Positions 1 through 8,898 of a DNA stretch of 64,000 nucleotides are shown here, one piece after another; within the stretch, counting starts at the first letter, position 1, and each line of letters begins with the position of its first letter. The position numbers and the translations under genes were made by a program. The stretch comes from Pseudomonas graminis. GTDB lineage: Bacteria; Pseudomonadota; Gammaproteobacteria; Pseudomonadales; Pseudomonadaceae. The stretch lies in assembly GCF_002093745.1 (NCBI RefSeq), contig NZ_MTSB01000007.1, forward strand, positions 62,001 through 126,000, read 5' to 3'. Below the pieces are notes generated by a model, which saw nothing but the letters and a program-made list of their open reading frames with translations, ran no database searches and had not been told where the DNA came from.

Positions 1-1098
1 GACAAAGCCTATGCACCGCTGAGCCAGTTCCGCAGCTCCGCGATTGTGGCTGTGCTGATTGCTGTGGCAGTGATTGCCTTGCTGTTGAGCCTGTTGATTC
101 GTGCCTTGATGCGGCCGCTGACTGACATGGGCCGCGCCATGCAGGACATTGCTCAGGGTGAGGGCGATCTGACCCGTCGCCTGAGTATTCAAGGCAAGGA
201 TGAGTTCGCTGAACTGGGCGGCTCGTTCAACCAGTTCGTGGAGCGCGTGCATGCGTCCATCGCTGAAGTGTCATCCGCCACGTTGCAGGTGCATGACCTG
301 TCGCAGCGTGTCGTCAACTCTTCCAATTCCTCGATCGTCGGATTCGATGAACAGAGTGCGCGCACCAACAGCGTGGCGGCAGCGATCAATGAACTGGGCG
401 CTGCGACCCAGGAGATCGCCCGCAATGCGTCCGATGCGTCGATCCAGGCCAGTGAAGCCCGTACTCAGGCTGAAGACGGTCAGGTGGTGGTAGAGAAAAC
501 CATCCATGCCATGAGCGAGCTGTCGACCAAGATCAGTGAATCCTGCACGCAGATCGAGCAACTCAATGCCAGCACCGACAATATCGGCCACATCCTCGAT
601 GTGATCAAAGGCATCTCGCAACAAACCAACCTTCTGGCCCTCAACGCCGCCATCGAGGCCGCGCGCGCCGGTGAAGCCGGACGCGGTTTCGCAGTGGTCG
701 CCGATGAGGTACGCAACCTGGCCCATCGCACCCAGACCTCGGCAGACGAGATTCATAAAATGATCGGTGGCCTGCAGACCGGGTCCCAGCACGCCGTGCT
801 CAACATGAACGAAAGCCAGGTGTCGAGCCAGGACAGTGTCGAAGTCGCCAATCAGGCGGGCAGTCGTCTGCGCGACGTAACCCGCCGTATAGGCGAGATC
901 GACGGCATGAACCAGTCAGTGGCCGCCGCCACCGAAGAACAGACCGCCGTTGTCGAAACGCTCAACATCGACATCAACCAGATCAACACGCTTAATCAGC
1001 AGGGCGTGGCCAACCTGAATGAAACCCTCAAGGATTGTGCTGCACTTTCACAACAGGCCGGGCGTTTGAAACAGTTGGTAGACAGCTTCAAGATTTGA
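1..1098 (+). CDS. Methyl-accepting chemotaxis protein, C-terminal part (5' end outside window)
   Basis: The reading frame is open from base 1, so the N-terminal sensory part lies before the window. What remains starts near the second membrane helix (Val/Leu/Ile-rich, about codons 14-38). A HAMP linker follows, with the typical RPLTDM and GEGDLTRRL segments. Then comes the long cytoplasmic coiled coil with the receptor hairpin tip ([20 protein letters not shown]), which binds CheA and CheW. The protein would relay a periplasmic stimulus to the flagellar chemotaxis kinase, but the ligand cannot be inferred without the sensory domain. It ends at 1098 (TGA). Its apparent GTG start at 46 is only an internal codon. 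Confidence 0.93.
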   Translation, partial: DKAYAPLSQFRSSAIVAVLIAVAVIALLLSLLIRALMRPLTDMGRAMQDIAQGEGDLTRRLSIQGKDEFAELGGSFNQFVERVHASIAEVSSATLQVHDLSQRVVNSSNSSIVGFDEQSARTNSVAAAINELGAATQEIARNASDASIQASEARTQAEDGQVVVEKTIHAMSELSTKISESCTQIEQLNASTDNIGHILDVIKGISQQTNLLALNAAIEAARAGEAGRGFAVVADEVRNLAHRTQTSADEIHKMIGGLQTGSQHAVLNMNESQVSSQDSVEVANQAGSRLRDVTRRIGEIDGMNQSVAAATEEQTAVVETLNIDINQINTLNQQGVANLNETLKDCAALSQQAGRLKQLVDSFKI

Positions 1099-1543
1099 CC
1101 GTGATCCGGTGTTTGGGGGGACATCCGATAATCGGTTGACCCTTAAAACCCGCGAAAAATATAAAGAGCCTGCTTGCCGACCGCTGACAGCGGCTGTATT
1201 GAAGGGGGGTGGGCGCAGCACAGCGTCATGCCGGAGAGGATAAATCTCAGAACGAAGAAGCACCGCCCATAAACAAGAAAGCCCGCACGAGGCGGGCTTC
1301 TTGTTTGGTCTGTAGACTTCGAAAAGTCTTCAGGCCGGCACCTGAGTGGCATGCAGCAGGCGGAGTTGCTCGGGGCTAATGCCGGAAACTGGCGGGGCCT
1401 CTGAGGAGCTGAGACATATGGGGGGCAGGGAACCCGCGTGGACTTGGTAGCTGCTGATCGGTTGACGTTGGTTGACAGTTGACGGGAGCCGCTGCGTGCA
1501 GCGCCCTGCCATGACCGCTCTCGCAGGCGCTATCACTACTACG
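1099..1543. other. Intergenic region with a displaced copy of a tRNA-Met 3' flank
   Basis: No convincing gene is seen here. The stretch separates the chemoreceptor (+) from the GGDEF-EAL gene (-), which converge on it. It contains the terminator-like hairpin and second small hairpin described at 1271-1350. The remaining sequence, 1351-1543, shows no recognisable coding pattern in any frame. Confidence 0.6.
1271..1350. repeat. Direct repeat copy 1: duplicated tRNA-Met terminator flank
   Basis: This segment matches 6020-6098 with four mismatches and one inserted base over about 80 bp. It carries a GC-rich hairpin (AGCCCGC/GCGGGCT arms extended by AACAAGA/TCTTGTT) and a second hairpin with AGACTT/AAGTCT arms. 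Its last bases, GTGGC, equal the last bases of the tRNA-Met gene read on the opposite strand, after which similarity stops. Weaker similarity also extends upstream to about 1212 (compared with about 5963). It probably terminates transcription from either side. Confidence 0.85.
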
Positions 1544-4462
1544 CTACGCCACACCGCTTTCAGAAAACCCTATATCCAGACTGCGTGACGATTTGATCAT
1601 CGCAGCACACTCATCACTGATGACAGGCTTGCTGAAAAGATAACCCTGCATTTGATCGCAGCCATACGTTACGAGCAGCTCTAGCTGGTCGACTGTTTCA
1701 ACGCCTTCTGCAATGACCTTAAGACCCAATTCGTGCGCCAGTACGATTACTGCCCTGGTGATCGCGGCGTCCTCATGATTGCTGGTGATATCCTTTATGA
1801 ACGCCCTGTCGATTTTGAGGGCATCAAGAGAGAATCGCTTCAGGTAGGCCAAACTGGAATAGCCCGTTCCGAAATCATCGACGGAGAGGCTTATACCATA
1901 CGATTTTATATCTCGAAGTATCTCAACCGCCGACTCGGGATCGATCATCAGCATCGACTCGGTCAGTTCGAACTCTAAAAGAGCGGGGTTGATACCGTAT
2001 GCTTCAACGACGTGCTTGACGGTCTCAGCCAAGCCTTTGACTTGAAGCTGCCTGACGGACAGATTGATGGCGATCGGCACCAGCCTTATATTGTTCTCTT
2101 CCCAGCTTTTTAGGGTTTCACAGACTTTGCGGATAACCCACACGCCGACAGGAATGATCAGGCCAGTGTCCTCAAGAATAGGGATAAAATCGGCCGGAGA
2201 AATCATACCTTGCTCCGGGTGATTCCAGCGCAATAAAGCCTCTAGACCACTTATCCTGCCATCGGTGAGGCTGACCTTTGGCTGAAAATGCAGAATAAAC
2301 TCATCGCGATCAAGCGCACCCCGCAATAGCGTTTCAGTTTGCAAGCGCCTGGTTAAACTTTCGTTCATGCTGGCGTTGTAGAACTTGAAATTGTTACGGC
2401 CACTTTTTTTCGCATGGTACATGGCGGTGTCCGCATTCTTCAAGATAACGCCAGTGTCACGCCCGTCAAACGGATAATTAGCGATGCCTACACTCGCTGA
2501 AACGAATATATCCTGACCTCCAAGGTTGAACGGTTTGCCCAGCGCATCAACAACGTGGGTCGCCAGCGATTTTATGAGGCTCTCGGAATAGACGGTGTGT
2601 GTGACGACGATCGAAAATTCATCGCCTCCCAGCCGCGCAACTACACTGTTCTCATCAATGCAGCCTTTCAAGCGTCGACCTGCCTGGATAAGCAATTGAT
2701 CGCCTACTGAATGCCCCATGGTGTCATTGACGGCCTTGAACCTGTCCAAATCTATGAATATGACGCTTACTGCATCTGGCGTTGACGTTGTCCGACTGAT
2801 TATCTCGCGCAGATAATTGCTGAGAAACCAGCGATTAGGCAGATGGGTGAGCGAATCATTTTCGGCCAGGTAGGTTAGCTTTCTCTTTGCGTCATACCTT
2901 TCAAGCGCGGCAGCCAAGAGGTTGGCAAGTGTTTGAAGGTAGCTGACATCTTCACGTGTAAAGGGGTCATCCGTGCTGGCGTACACGCCAAGAACGCCCT
3001 TGAAGACCTCCCGGCAAGAGATATCAACCTCCAGGCCACTTCTAATAGTGCAAACCTCTACTGTTTCACCAGGAAGCAACGCGTACCTGCTATCAGGCGT
3101 ATCAGCATTAATGACAAACCCGGCAGAAGCAGCAGTCCCGCTCAAAAAATCATTGTGATAACCACTGCGGATTTCAACATCGGTGAAGCCAACCTCCGCG
3201 GTGAGGATGACCTCATGATTCACTCGATCAACGACCCGTAAAGCGGCCTTGCTCAAGTTCAATCCTTGCGCCGCAGTCAGTGTTGCCAGTTCACCCAGAG
3301 CACTGACGCTTTCCTCTGTCAACGCCTGCTGGCCAAACAAGGCGATAAGGTTTTGCCTTCTGGCGTTATCCAGAATCGCCACCTCAAACTCTTTGCGATC
3401 GGTGATATCGATATCGATGCAGATATATTTTTCAACGCCGCCCAAGTCATCGAGAATAGGTATGATAGTGCGCCGATGCCATGCAACCTTGCCGCTGCGA
3501 CCTGAGAGCCTGATCTCACCGTTCCACACCTCATTTTCCGGTGCCCATTGCCACGGTTCAGTGGTTGAAGACATGCCGGTCCAGACCTCATCGATCGTCA
3601 ACTCTAAAAGCTCGGCTCGCGAGTGCTGTGAGCTTGTTACGAATCGCTCGTTAACGTAGGTGATACGTCCGGAGGCCGACACTTCGCAAACGATGGACAC
3701 CTCATCCAGGGCATTTTTATGCTGCACCAAGGTATTCATCAACGATTCGATACGCAGGCCAAAGTGATTGCGCATACTTGCGGCAGTACGGTTTACCGCT
3801 TTTATAGCCTCCTGTATTTCCATGGGAGCATCAGCGACCAACATCGCCTCTGCTGCCACTGCGCCTGAAGCGATTTCTGCCTCATAAGAGTGAAGCTTGC
3901 CCAGGTGAGCAAGCGAACGCTTGATCATGAACCCCATCAAAATCAAACTTATCAGCAGAAAAAATACCGCAAATAATGTAGCCTGAATCACAAGGCTATA
4001 AAGTTCGGCAGCAATTCTCTCGGCATTAAAAGACAGACGCATCACGCCATAATCTTTCCCGCCAACAGTGATCGGACGATTGACATCGAATAATCGTGCA
4101 GCGACTTCAGACTCTATCCACGCAGGCGCTCTTCCAACAGGCGCGCTGGCGGCCTCAAGGCGAATCACGCCACCCGACAGGTCAATAAAAAGTGCCGACT
4201 TGAACGGCGAGCGAGCCAGGGTTTTTTCGAGGGTTCTTTTAATGGTGTCGTAATCGCCGATGACGACACTTTCCTCAACCGCTTGCGCCGCAACCTCAAT
4301 GAGCATGTTAGCGGTGTCTTGTATCTCTTCAATATGCTGAAGCAGCTGGTTTTTATAAAACAGACCCAGACCCGTCGTCAGAAAAGTCAGTATCAGAATG
4401 GACAGCATCGCCAGTATTCGCGACGTCAGTGATTTGGGTAGCAGGCTTTTAAAGAAATTCAT
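1544..4462 (-). CDS. Membrane PAS-GAF-GGDEF-EAL cyclic-di-GMP enzyme
   Basis: A 972-residue dual-domain protein for making and/or breaking cyclic-di-GMP at the inner membrane. Helices at about 14-36 and 157-180 bracket a periplasmic segment of about 120 residues. They are followed by a HAMP-like linker, a PAS domain (about 250-358, ending in the usual DITDRKEFE), a GAF-like domain (about 375-520), GGDEF (612-616, intact) and EAL (EALLRW from 741, with DDFGTGYSS further on). Both catalytic signatures look intact. The inhibitory RxxD site expected just before GGDEF reads DENS, so product inhibition by that site is unlikely. The gene lies 31 bp downstream of a PhnD-like binding protein on the same strand, which suggests that the periplasmic protein is its input. 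Confidence 0.93.
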   Translation of the reverse strand: MNFFKSLLPKSLTSRILAMLSILILTFLTTGLGLFYKNQLLQHIEEIQDTANMLIEVAAQAVEESVVIGDYDTIKRTLEKTLARSPFKSALFIDLSGGVIRLEAASAPVGRAPAWIESEVAARLFDVNRPITVGGKDYGVMRLSFNAERIAAELYSLVIQATLFAVFFLLISLILMGFMIKRSLAHLGKLHSYEAEIASGAVAAEAMLVADAPMEIQEAIKAVNRTAASMRNHFGLRIESLMNTLVQHKNALDEVSIVCEVSASGRITYVNERFVTSSQHSRAELLELTIDEVWTGMSSTTEPWQWAPENEVWNGEIRLSGRSGKVAWHRRTIIPILDDLGGVEKYICIDIDITDRKEFEVAILDNARRQNLIALFGQQALTEESVSALGELATLTAAQGLNLSKAALRVVDRVNHEVILTAEVGFTDVEIRSGYHNDFLSGTAASAGFVINADTPDSRYALLPGETVEVCTIRSGLEVDISCREVFKGVLGVYASTDDPFTREDVSYLQTLANLLAAALERYDAKRKLTYLAENDSLTHLPNRWFLSNYLREIISRTTSTPDAVSVIFIDLDRFKAVNDTMGHSVGDQLLIQAGRRLKGCIDENSVVARLGGDEFSIVVTHTVYSESLIKSLATHVVDALGKPFNLGGQDIFVSASVGIANYPFDGRDTGVILKNADTAMYHAKKSGRNNFKFYNASMNESLTRRLQTETLLRGALDRDEFILHFQPKVSLTDGRISGLEALLRWNHPEQGMISPADFIPILEDTGLIIPVGVWVIRKVCETLKSWEENNIRLVPIAINLSVRQLQVKGLAETVKHVVEAYGINPALLEFELTESMLMIDPESAVEILRDIKSYGISLSVDDFGTGYSSLAYLKRFSLDALKIDRAFIKDITSNHEDAAITRAVIVLAHELGLKVIAEGVETVDQLELLVTYGCDQMQGYLFSKPVISDECAAMIKSSRSLDIGFSESGVA

Positions 4463-4493
4463 TAACAGCCTCTCCAGCTTACGTTGAAATTAG

Positions 4494-5345
4494 TTACTTA
4501 AGGTTTGCTGGCAAACTGTTATAAAAATTACGATAGGACGCATAATCCGCTTCCGTCGCAGGAATGAAGGTAATCGGTGCCGGTGCATGGACCCGCTCGG
4601 TCGCCTCACGAAGAACCCTGCTACCGTCGGGATCGTTTTGCATATTAAAAAATGCGTTGGCTACCGCATCACGTTCTTTTTTAGAAACCCGAGGGGATGC
4701 CATGAGGGCCAAATCATTGAACGAGGCCGAACTCCACAGTACGCGGAACGACTTCCCTTCTCTCTCCGTGTAGCCGCTTACCAGCTGTGAGTTAGCCCCC
4801 ATCGCTTGAGCCTTACCACTAAGAAGTTGGCTGAAAGCACCGTCCATGTTTCCTGCAAATACAGTAGACGTGTTGATCCCTTTCTTGATTAATTCCGAGC
4901 TTGTGACTTTATAAGCAATGAACGCTTCCGGTCCCGGATACACGACTTCCTTGCCCTCTAGCTCCGAAAGGCTATGAATGGGCGAGTCGGCAGGCACCAC
5001 GATTTGCCCCTCAAGCGCAGGCGCGTCACGGCGACCAAACACCTTCCAGCCCATCTTGTCGCGTTCCGGGCTAAAAAGATGATTGGTAAGCGCGAAATCA
5101 ACTTCTTGTGCGAGCACATAACTCGTTGTATCAGAGGACGTTCGCCCTAATTTCAGCGTGAGATTCACGCCGCTTTTTTCGGACACATACTTTATGATTG
5201 GATTCCAAAAACTGGCTGAAAGATTAAGATTGTACTGATTGACAGGCGAAAAATTGTACACTTTAAGCTCTTCAGAGACCGCCACATTCGACAAGGCAAA
5301 CGACAGGGCGATCATGATAGCTTTGCAACTTAGGCGTAACTTCAC
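4494..5345 (-). CDS. PhnD-like periplasmic substrate-binding protein
   Basis: This 283-residue protein begins with a signal peptide (about residues 1-24, cut after an AVS-type site). It then shows the PhnD/phosphonate-binding pattern: an early VYNFSPVNQ strand, a two-lobed alpha/beta body, and a hinge segment with SELEGKEVVYPGPEAFIAY. No ABC permease or ATPase gene is nearby. Instead the gene is 31 bp upstream of the GGDEF-EAL gene, an arrangement known for binding proteins that act as periplasmic sensors for membrane signalling enzymes. The sensor role and ligand (phosphate, phosphite, phosphonate or another small anion) are inference. Confidence 0.85.
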   Translation of the reverse strand: MKLRLSCKAIMIALSFALSNVAVSEELKVYNFSPVNQYNLNLSASFWNPIIKYVSEKSGVNLTLKLGRTSSDTTSYVLAQEVDFALTNHLFSPERDKMGWKVFGRRDAPALEGQIVVPADSPIHSLSELEGKEVVYPGPEAFIAYKVTSSELIKKGINTSTVFAGNMDGAFSQLLSGKAQAMGANSQLVSGYTEREGKSFRVLWSSASFNDLALMASPRVSKKERDAVANAFFNMQNDPDGSRVLREATERVHAPAPITFIPATEADYASYRNFYNSLPANLK

Positions 5346-6019
5346 TTGTCAACTCCGGCTGTACAATAACGGCTTATCCAACGATGATTAGAGCCAACTT
5401 AATCTCAGCAATATCGTATAATCGGCCGCGCCCCTTGAATCTTAAGCACCGATTGCATGAATAAATGTTAATGGTCAGCCAGCACACCTGCCTGCCCCCG
5501 CCAAAGGCGGCTACCGGCCAGAAGCGGTCGCTCAACTGCTTCACCCTCGCTTAAGGACTCGCCGAGTGATATACCGCGGTTAGGTTCAATGCATGACAAA
5601 AGTGACTAGATAGGTAGAGATCCGCGCACCCTATGGAGCATTATCTTGATGCCATGGGCTAGAAATAGCGTTTACACCAAAAAGGACCCGTCTGGACCCT
5701 TTTTCAGGTGAAGCAGATTTTTGTCTTCACTCATACCTACACGACATCAGCGCCTTGCTGTTCACTGATTTCATCCGTTCGTTGCCCCAGTTGGCTCACG
5801 AGTGCAGCCTGTTGAGGTGTCGAAATACCGTTGAGCTGTAGCAGATCCTGCGCGCTGTATCTGCGCGCCCGGTCGGATGGTTCATGCCACGTCCTGTTTC
5901 CGACCCTTTCGCCCGCTTGTGGAACGGTCTTCAAGCAGCAGCAACGAATTGGCCCGGTCGACGGCGCAGATCGGCATACGCGGCTGGGAAGGATAAGGGA
6001 GATAAAGATGAACAGCCAG
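5346..6019. other. Intergenic stretch between binding-protein gene and tRNA-Met
   Basis: The first 100-150 bp must hold the promoter of the minus-strand binding-protein/GGDEF-EAL pair. An A-run/T-run flanked hairpin near 5675-5705 looks like a terminator. One possible small minus-strand gene (5737-5934) is listed separately. Apart from these, and the tRNA flank repeat that begins at 6020, nothing recognisable was found. Confidence 0.5.
5737..5934 (-). CDS. Possible small hypothetical protein
   Basis: A 65-codon frame starting with TTG. The last 40 residues (YSAQDLLQLNG followed by a Gln-rich amphipathic stretch) have a plausible helical composition, and a terminator-like hairpin lies just downstream at about 5675-5705. 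I do not recognise the family. There is no clear ribosome-binding site and the start is uncertain. It may be the decayed tail of a longer gene, since it sits in the segment bounded by the tRNA-flank repeats. Confidence 0.25.
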   Translation of the reverse strand: MKTVPQAGERVGNRTWHEPSDRARRYSAQDLLQLNGISTPQQAALVSQLGQRTDEISEQQGADVV

Positions 6020-6098
6020 AAACAAGAAAGCCCGCACGAGGCGGGCTTCTTGTTTGGTCTGCAGACTTCGAAAAGTCTTCAGACCGGTACTTGGTGGC
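6020..6098 (-). terminator. tRNA-Met terminator region (direct repeat copy 2)
   Basis: This is the 3' flank of the tRNA-Met gene and overlaps its last bases. A long hairpin (AGCCCGC/GCGGGCT arms with flanking AACAAGA/TCTTGTT) lies about 35 bp beyond the CCA end, preceded by a small perfect hairpin (AGACTT/AAGTCT). It would end transcription of the tRNA on the minus strand. The same segment recurs at 1271-1350. Confidence 0.8.
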
Positions 6099-6168
6099 TA
6101 CACAGGGACTTGAACCCCGGACCCCAGCATTATGAATGCTATGCTCTAACCAACTGAGCTATGTAGCC
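6092..6168 (-). tRNA. tRNA-Met (CAT anticodon, elongator type)
   Basis: On the minus strand the sequence forms a full 77-nt cloverleaf: acceptor arms GGCTACA/TGTAGCC with discriminator A and encoded CCA, a D arm with AGCTCAGTTGGTTAGAGC, an anticodon stem-loop TAGCA-TTCATAA-TGCTG, and a T arm containing GGTTCAAGTCC. The anticodon is CAT. The close fit to the enterobacterial elongator tRNA-Met pattern favours Met. A lysidine-modified tRNA-Ile2 also has CAT and cannot be fully excluded, and the base-paired first position argues against initiator tRNA. Confidence 0.93.
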
Positions 6169-6688
6169 AAGTGGCGCGCATTATTCGCGCTAAGCGGATA
6201 TGTGTCAAGCGTTGATGTGAAAAATAATGACGTGCGATCAACCGGTTAGGTGGCAGCGCGCGCTTTTGCATCCTTCTCTCGGTCCTGGTGCCGTGCGTTG
6301 ACCAGCTTGCGGTAGATTTCACGTGATAACCCTTCCACGCTTCTTGCCCGCGGCGCAGGTCACTGGCAGTGGGCTTTTTCGGCTTCCGGGCGTTTTGCGC
6401 CTGTTCGGCTTTTTTTCGGGACTCTTCAGAGGCGAATAATGTGCTGCGGTAAAAGTGCTTTCCTGCACTCTCGGCGGTCCGGTTCTTGCTTGGCCTTGGT
6501 TTGAGGCGTCAATTACATCGCTATTTGGTACCAAACGAATAGCCGACACGTATTTTCGCCACAATCCGAGGCGGTGTGTATCGCCAATGAAACAAGAACA
6601 TGGCATTTTGCTGTCAGTGTTTTTCCAAAATAAAGGCATCGCCTCTGTTTGTTCAGATCCGGCCGGTGTTCACGGGGAGTTGCAGGGC
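6169..6688. other. Intergenic stretch upstream of the second chemoreceptor
   Basis: It holds the promoters of tRNA-Met (minus) and of the chemoreceptor at 6689 (plus), and a probable frameshifted gene remnant at 6246-6508. The frame that continues upstream of 6689 in phase with the chemoreceptor has no receptor-like features and was not taken as coding. Confidence 0.5.
6246..6508 (-). pseudogene. Probable frameshifted remnant of a small basic protein gene
   Basis: One minus-strand frame (6329-6508) encodes a Lys/Ala/Glu-rich stretch including ESRKKAEQAQNARKPKK and ending DLRRGQEAWKG. The adjacent frame continues smoothly with LSREIYRKLVNARHQDR and stops at 6246. Restoring one missing base near 6329 would join them into one protein of about 85 residues. 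No start codon is visible at the upstream end, where the frame is closed by a stop at 6509-6511. I do not recognise the family. It could also be chance, but the composition on both sides of the junction looks coding. Confidence 0.35.
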
Positions 6689-8746
6689 ATGAACAGTCTT
6701 TTGTCACCGGGCATGCGCCTGATGGGGCGCTTTGGGTTTGCTCGCAAGTTTCAGGTCTTGTTTCTGCTGTTTATCCTGCCGCTAGCGGGCAGCGCCTGGT
6801 TCATTACCAAGGACTATCGCAACAAGCTCGACGTGATTTCAGGCGAGCAGTCCGGCGTGCGCCAATTGTTGGCGCTTGATGTCCTGAACGTCGAGTTGTC
6901 TGCCCAGCGTGATCACGCCGCGCGCTGGAAAGCTGCCGATATTCTTCGCGAACCGACCCCGGCAGCCAAGGAAGCAATGGTCAGTGTCGATGCCGGAATT
7001 CCACGCATTACCAAAGCGCTGGAAGGCGTGAATGCTGCACTGGTTCAGGAAAATGCACCGGCCGACACGATGGCGCGCTATAAGGATTTGCAGGCCGCCG
7101 TGACGGGGCTCGATACCGCATCGTTGCGCACTGTGGGCTGGTGGCCGGACGGCTATGATCGATTCTCGACCGTATTGAATCTGGTCCAGGCCCTGCGTGA
7201 GCAGATCGCTATGGACAGCGGTTTGATCCTGGATCCGTGGCTTGAAACCTACATGCTCATGCAGCTTTCCACGCAGCAAGTCCCCGACCTGATCGAGCGT
7301 ATCGGCCGCCTCTCCAGCGTTGGCCAGACGTCAGTGGCTTCAGGTCAGTTCAGCCTGCAAAGCCGCCTGCAAATGCGTGATCTGCGTGGCCGTATCGACG
7401 ACTCCAAAGAGCAGATGAACAAGGCGGCCACGCTGCTGTTATCCAAACTGCCCGAGCAACTGCAGCCTTGGGCCGACAAGTACGCGGCCGTCAAGCAGGT
7501 GCTGGAAAGCGAACTGAAGGTGATTGACGACGGTGTCTTTGGCGGCAGCATCAAGCTCAAACCGCAGGAGTTCGAAAAGAGCATCGACACCCTGACCGCG
7601 AGCACGTCTGATCTGCGCAAGCAGTCGCTTGACGCGCTTAATGGCCGGCTCGATTACTACCATGAGTCCTCCAATATGGAGTTCATCCCGCTGGCAGTGA
7701 TCTTCGGGATTCTGGTCGCTATGGCGATTTACCTGTTCGCCTGCCTTCAATCTTCCATCCGTAACAGCGCCAGCGGCATTACCACCCTGGCTGAGTCCCT
7801 GCGTGACGGCAATCTGTGTGTCGAAGTGCCGGTGCAAGGGCGTGACGAGTTGGCGTCCATCAGCCGGGCGTTGAACGTGGCGGTCGTGCAATTGCGCACC
7901 AGCCTGTTAGGCGTCAATCAGGAGACCGTGCGGGTCGGCGATGCCGTGCTGACCCTGACCGCTCAGTCCAGCGGGACGCTCAACGAGGTCGAAGATCAGC
8001 AACAGCAGATCAGCCAGATTGCCGCCGCAGCTACCGAGCTGGCGGCCACGTCCCAAGGTGTAGCCAGAAGCTGTGAGCAAGCCTCAGAGAGCGCGCGGCA
8101 CACCCGCCGGATCGCCGAGCAAAGCAGTCAGGACAGCCAGCGCACAACCGACAGCATCCAGCAGCTCAATCAGCGCCTGACCGAAACGGCCGCTGCCCTG
8201 GGGCGCGTCAGCGAGCAAGGTCAACAAATTCAATCGGTGGTGGACGCCATTCGCGGCATTGCCGAGCAAACCAACCTGCTGGCGCTCAACGCGGCCATCG
8301 AAGCGGCACGGGCAGGCGAGCAGGGACGCGGATTCGCCGTAGTGGCCGATGAAGTGCGCAGCCTTTCACAGCGCACACAGGCTTCCACTGCGCAGATCGC
8401 AGGGACCGTCGACAGCTTGCGCTCCACCGTGACCCAGGCCGTGACGCTGATGGAAGCCGCCTGCGGACAGGCCGTCAACGATGCGCAGTCCGTGACCGGG
8501 CTGGGTGTTCGCCTGGGCGAGATCGCAACGGCAGTGCAGGGCGTCGCCGATACGCTGGCGCAGATATCGACCGCCGTGGAAGAACAGGCCTCGACCGCCG
8601 ATGAAGTCAGCAGCAATATCCAGCAGGTCGATCAGGCTGCAGGCCGCTTGCTGGAAGGCGCACGAGCGGTCAATCAGGCGGCGGGTACGCTGAGCCAGGG
8701 CAGTCGCGCGTTGAATGACAATACGGCTCGGTTTCGGTTGGGGTGA
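6689..8746 (+). CDS. Methyl-accepting chemotaxis protein, full length
   Basis: A 685-residue chemoreceptor. The ATG at 6689 is chosen because GGGGAG lies 9 bp before it and the protein then begins with a short cytoplasmic tail and membrane helix (about 16-35). An all-helical periplasmic domain of about 290 residues follows, including LILDPWLETYMLM. It is long enough for a double four-helix bundle (HBM-like) rather than a single bundle. The second helix (about 331-352), a HAMP domain and the signalling hairpin with [15 protein letters not shown] follow. Its role is to relay an extracellular small-molecule signal to CheA/CheW. The ligand is unknown. A hairpin follows at 8771-8799. Confidence 0.93.
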   Translation: MNSLLSPGMRLMGRFGFARKFQVLFLLFILPLAGSAWFITKDYRNKLDVISGEQSGVRQLLALDVLNVELSAQRDHAARWKAADILREPTPAAKEAMVSVDAGIPRITKALEGVNAALVQENAPADTMARYKDLQAAVTGLDTASLRTVGWWPDGYDRFSTVLNLVQALREQIAMDSGLILDPWLETYMLMQLSTQQVPDLIERIGRLSSVGQTSVASGQFSLQSRLQMRDLRGRIDDSKEQMNKAATLLLSKLPEQLQPWADKYAAVKQVLESELKVIDDGVFGGSIKLKPQEFEKSIDTLTASTSDLRKQSLDALNGRLDYYHESSNMEFIPLAVIFGILVAMAIYLFACLQSSIRNSASGITTLAESLRDGNLCVEVPVQGRDELASISRALNVAVVQLRTSLLGVNQETVRVGDAVLTLTAQSSGTLNEVEDQQQQISQIAAAATELAATSQGVARSCEQASESARHTRRIAEQSSQDSQRTTDSIQQLNQRLTETAAALGRVSEQGQQIQSVVDAIRGIAEQTNLLALNAAIEAARAGEQGRGFAVVADEVRSLSQRTQASTAQIAGTVDSLRSTVTQAVTLMEAACGQAVNDAQSVTGLGVRLGEIATAVQGVADTLAQISTAVEEQASTADEVSSNIQQVDQAAGRLLEGARAVNQAAGTLSQGSRALNDNTARFRLG

Positions 8747-8770
8747 TTGAATGATTCCTCTCCGTACTGA

Positions 8771-8799
8771 AAAACCGGCGTGGTGATCCCGCCGGCTTT
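8771..8799. terminator. Hairpin downstream of the chemoreceptor
   Basis: CCGGCG and CGCCGG arms (8775-8780 and 8790-8795) are flanked by an A-run on the left and a short T-run on the right. The U-tract is better when read on the minus strand, so it may act in both directions. It lies 25 bp past the chemoreceptor stop. Confidence 0.55.
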
Positions 8800-8898
8800 A
8801 CCGTTTTTGTAGTTGTGACAGAAAAAGTTGAATCGGCGGCGCCTATTAATCATTTGATGACTGACGGAAGACGAGACAAGGCGTAAAATGCTCGGTTT

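Noticed and set aside
5358..5370. CTGTACAA word upstream of the PhnD-like gene, like the MerR-type operator
   Set aside because: It is a single half-site without a partner at the expected spacing; one 8-mer in 64 kb is within chance.
5831..6157. Plus-strand open frame running through the tRNA-Met flank
   Set aside because: It covers the terminator hairpins and part of the tRNA in antisense, and its composition reflects those structures.
6455..6688. Longer N-terminus for the second chemoreceptor
   Set aside because: The extra 78 codons have no membrane or receptor features. The ATG at 6689 has a good ribosome-binding site and starts directly before the first membrane helix.
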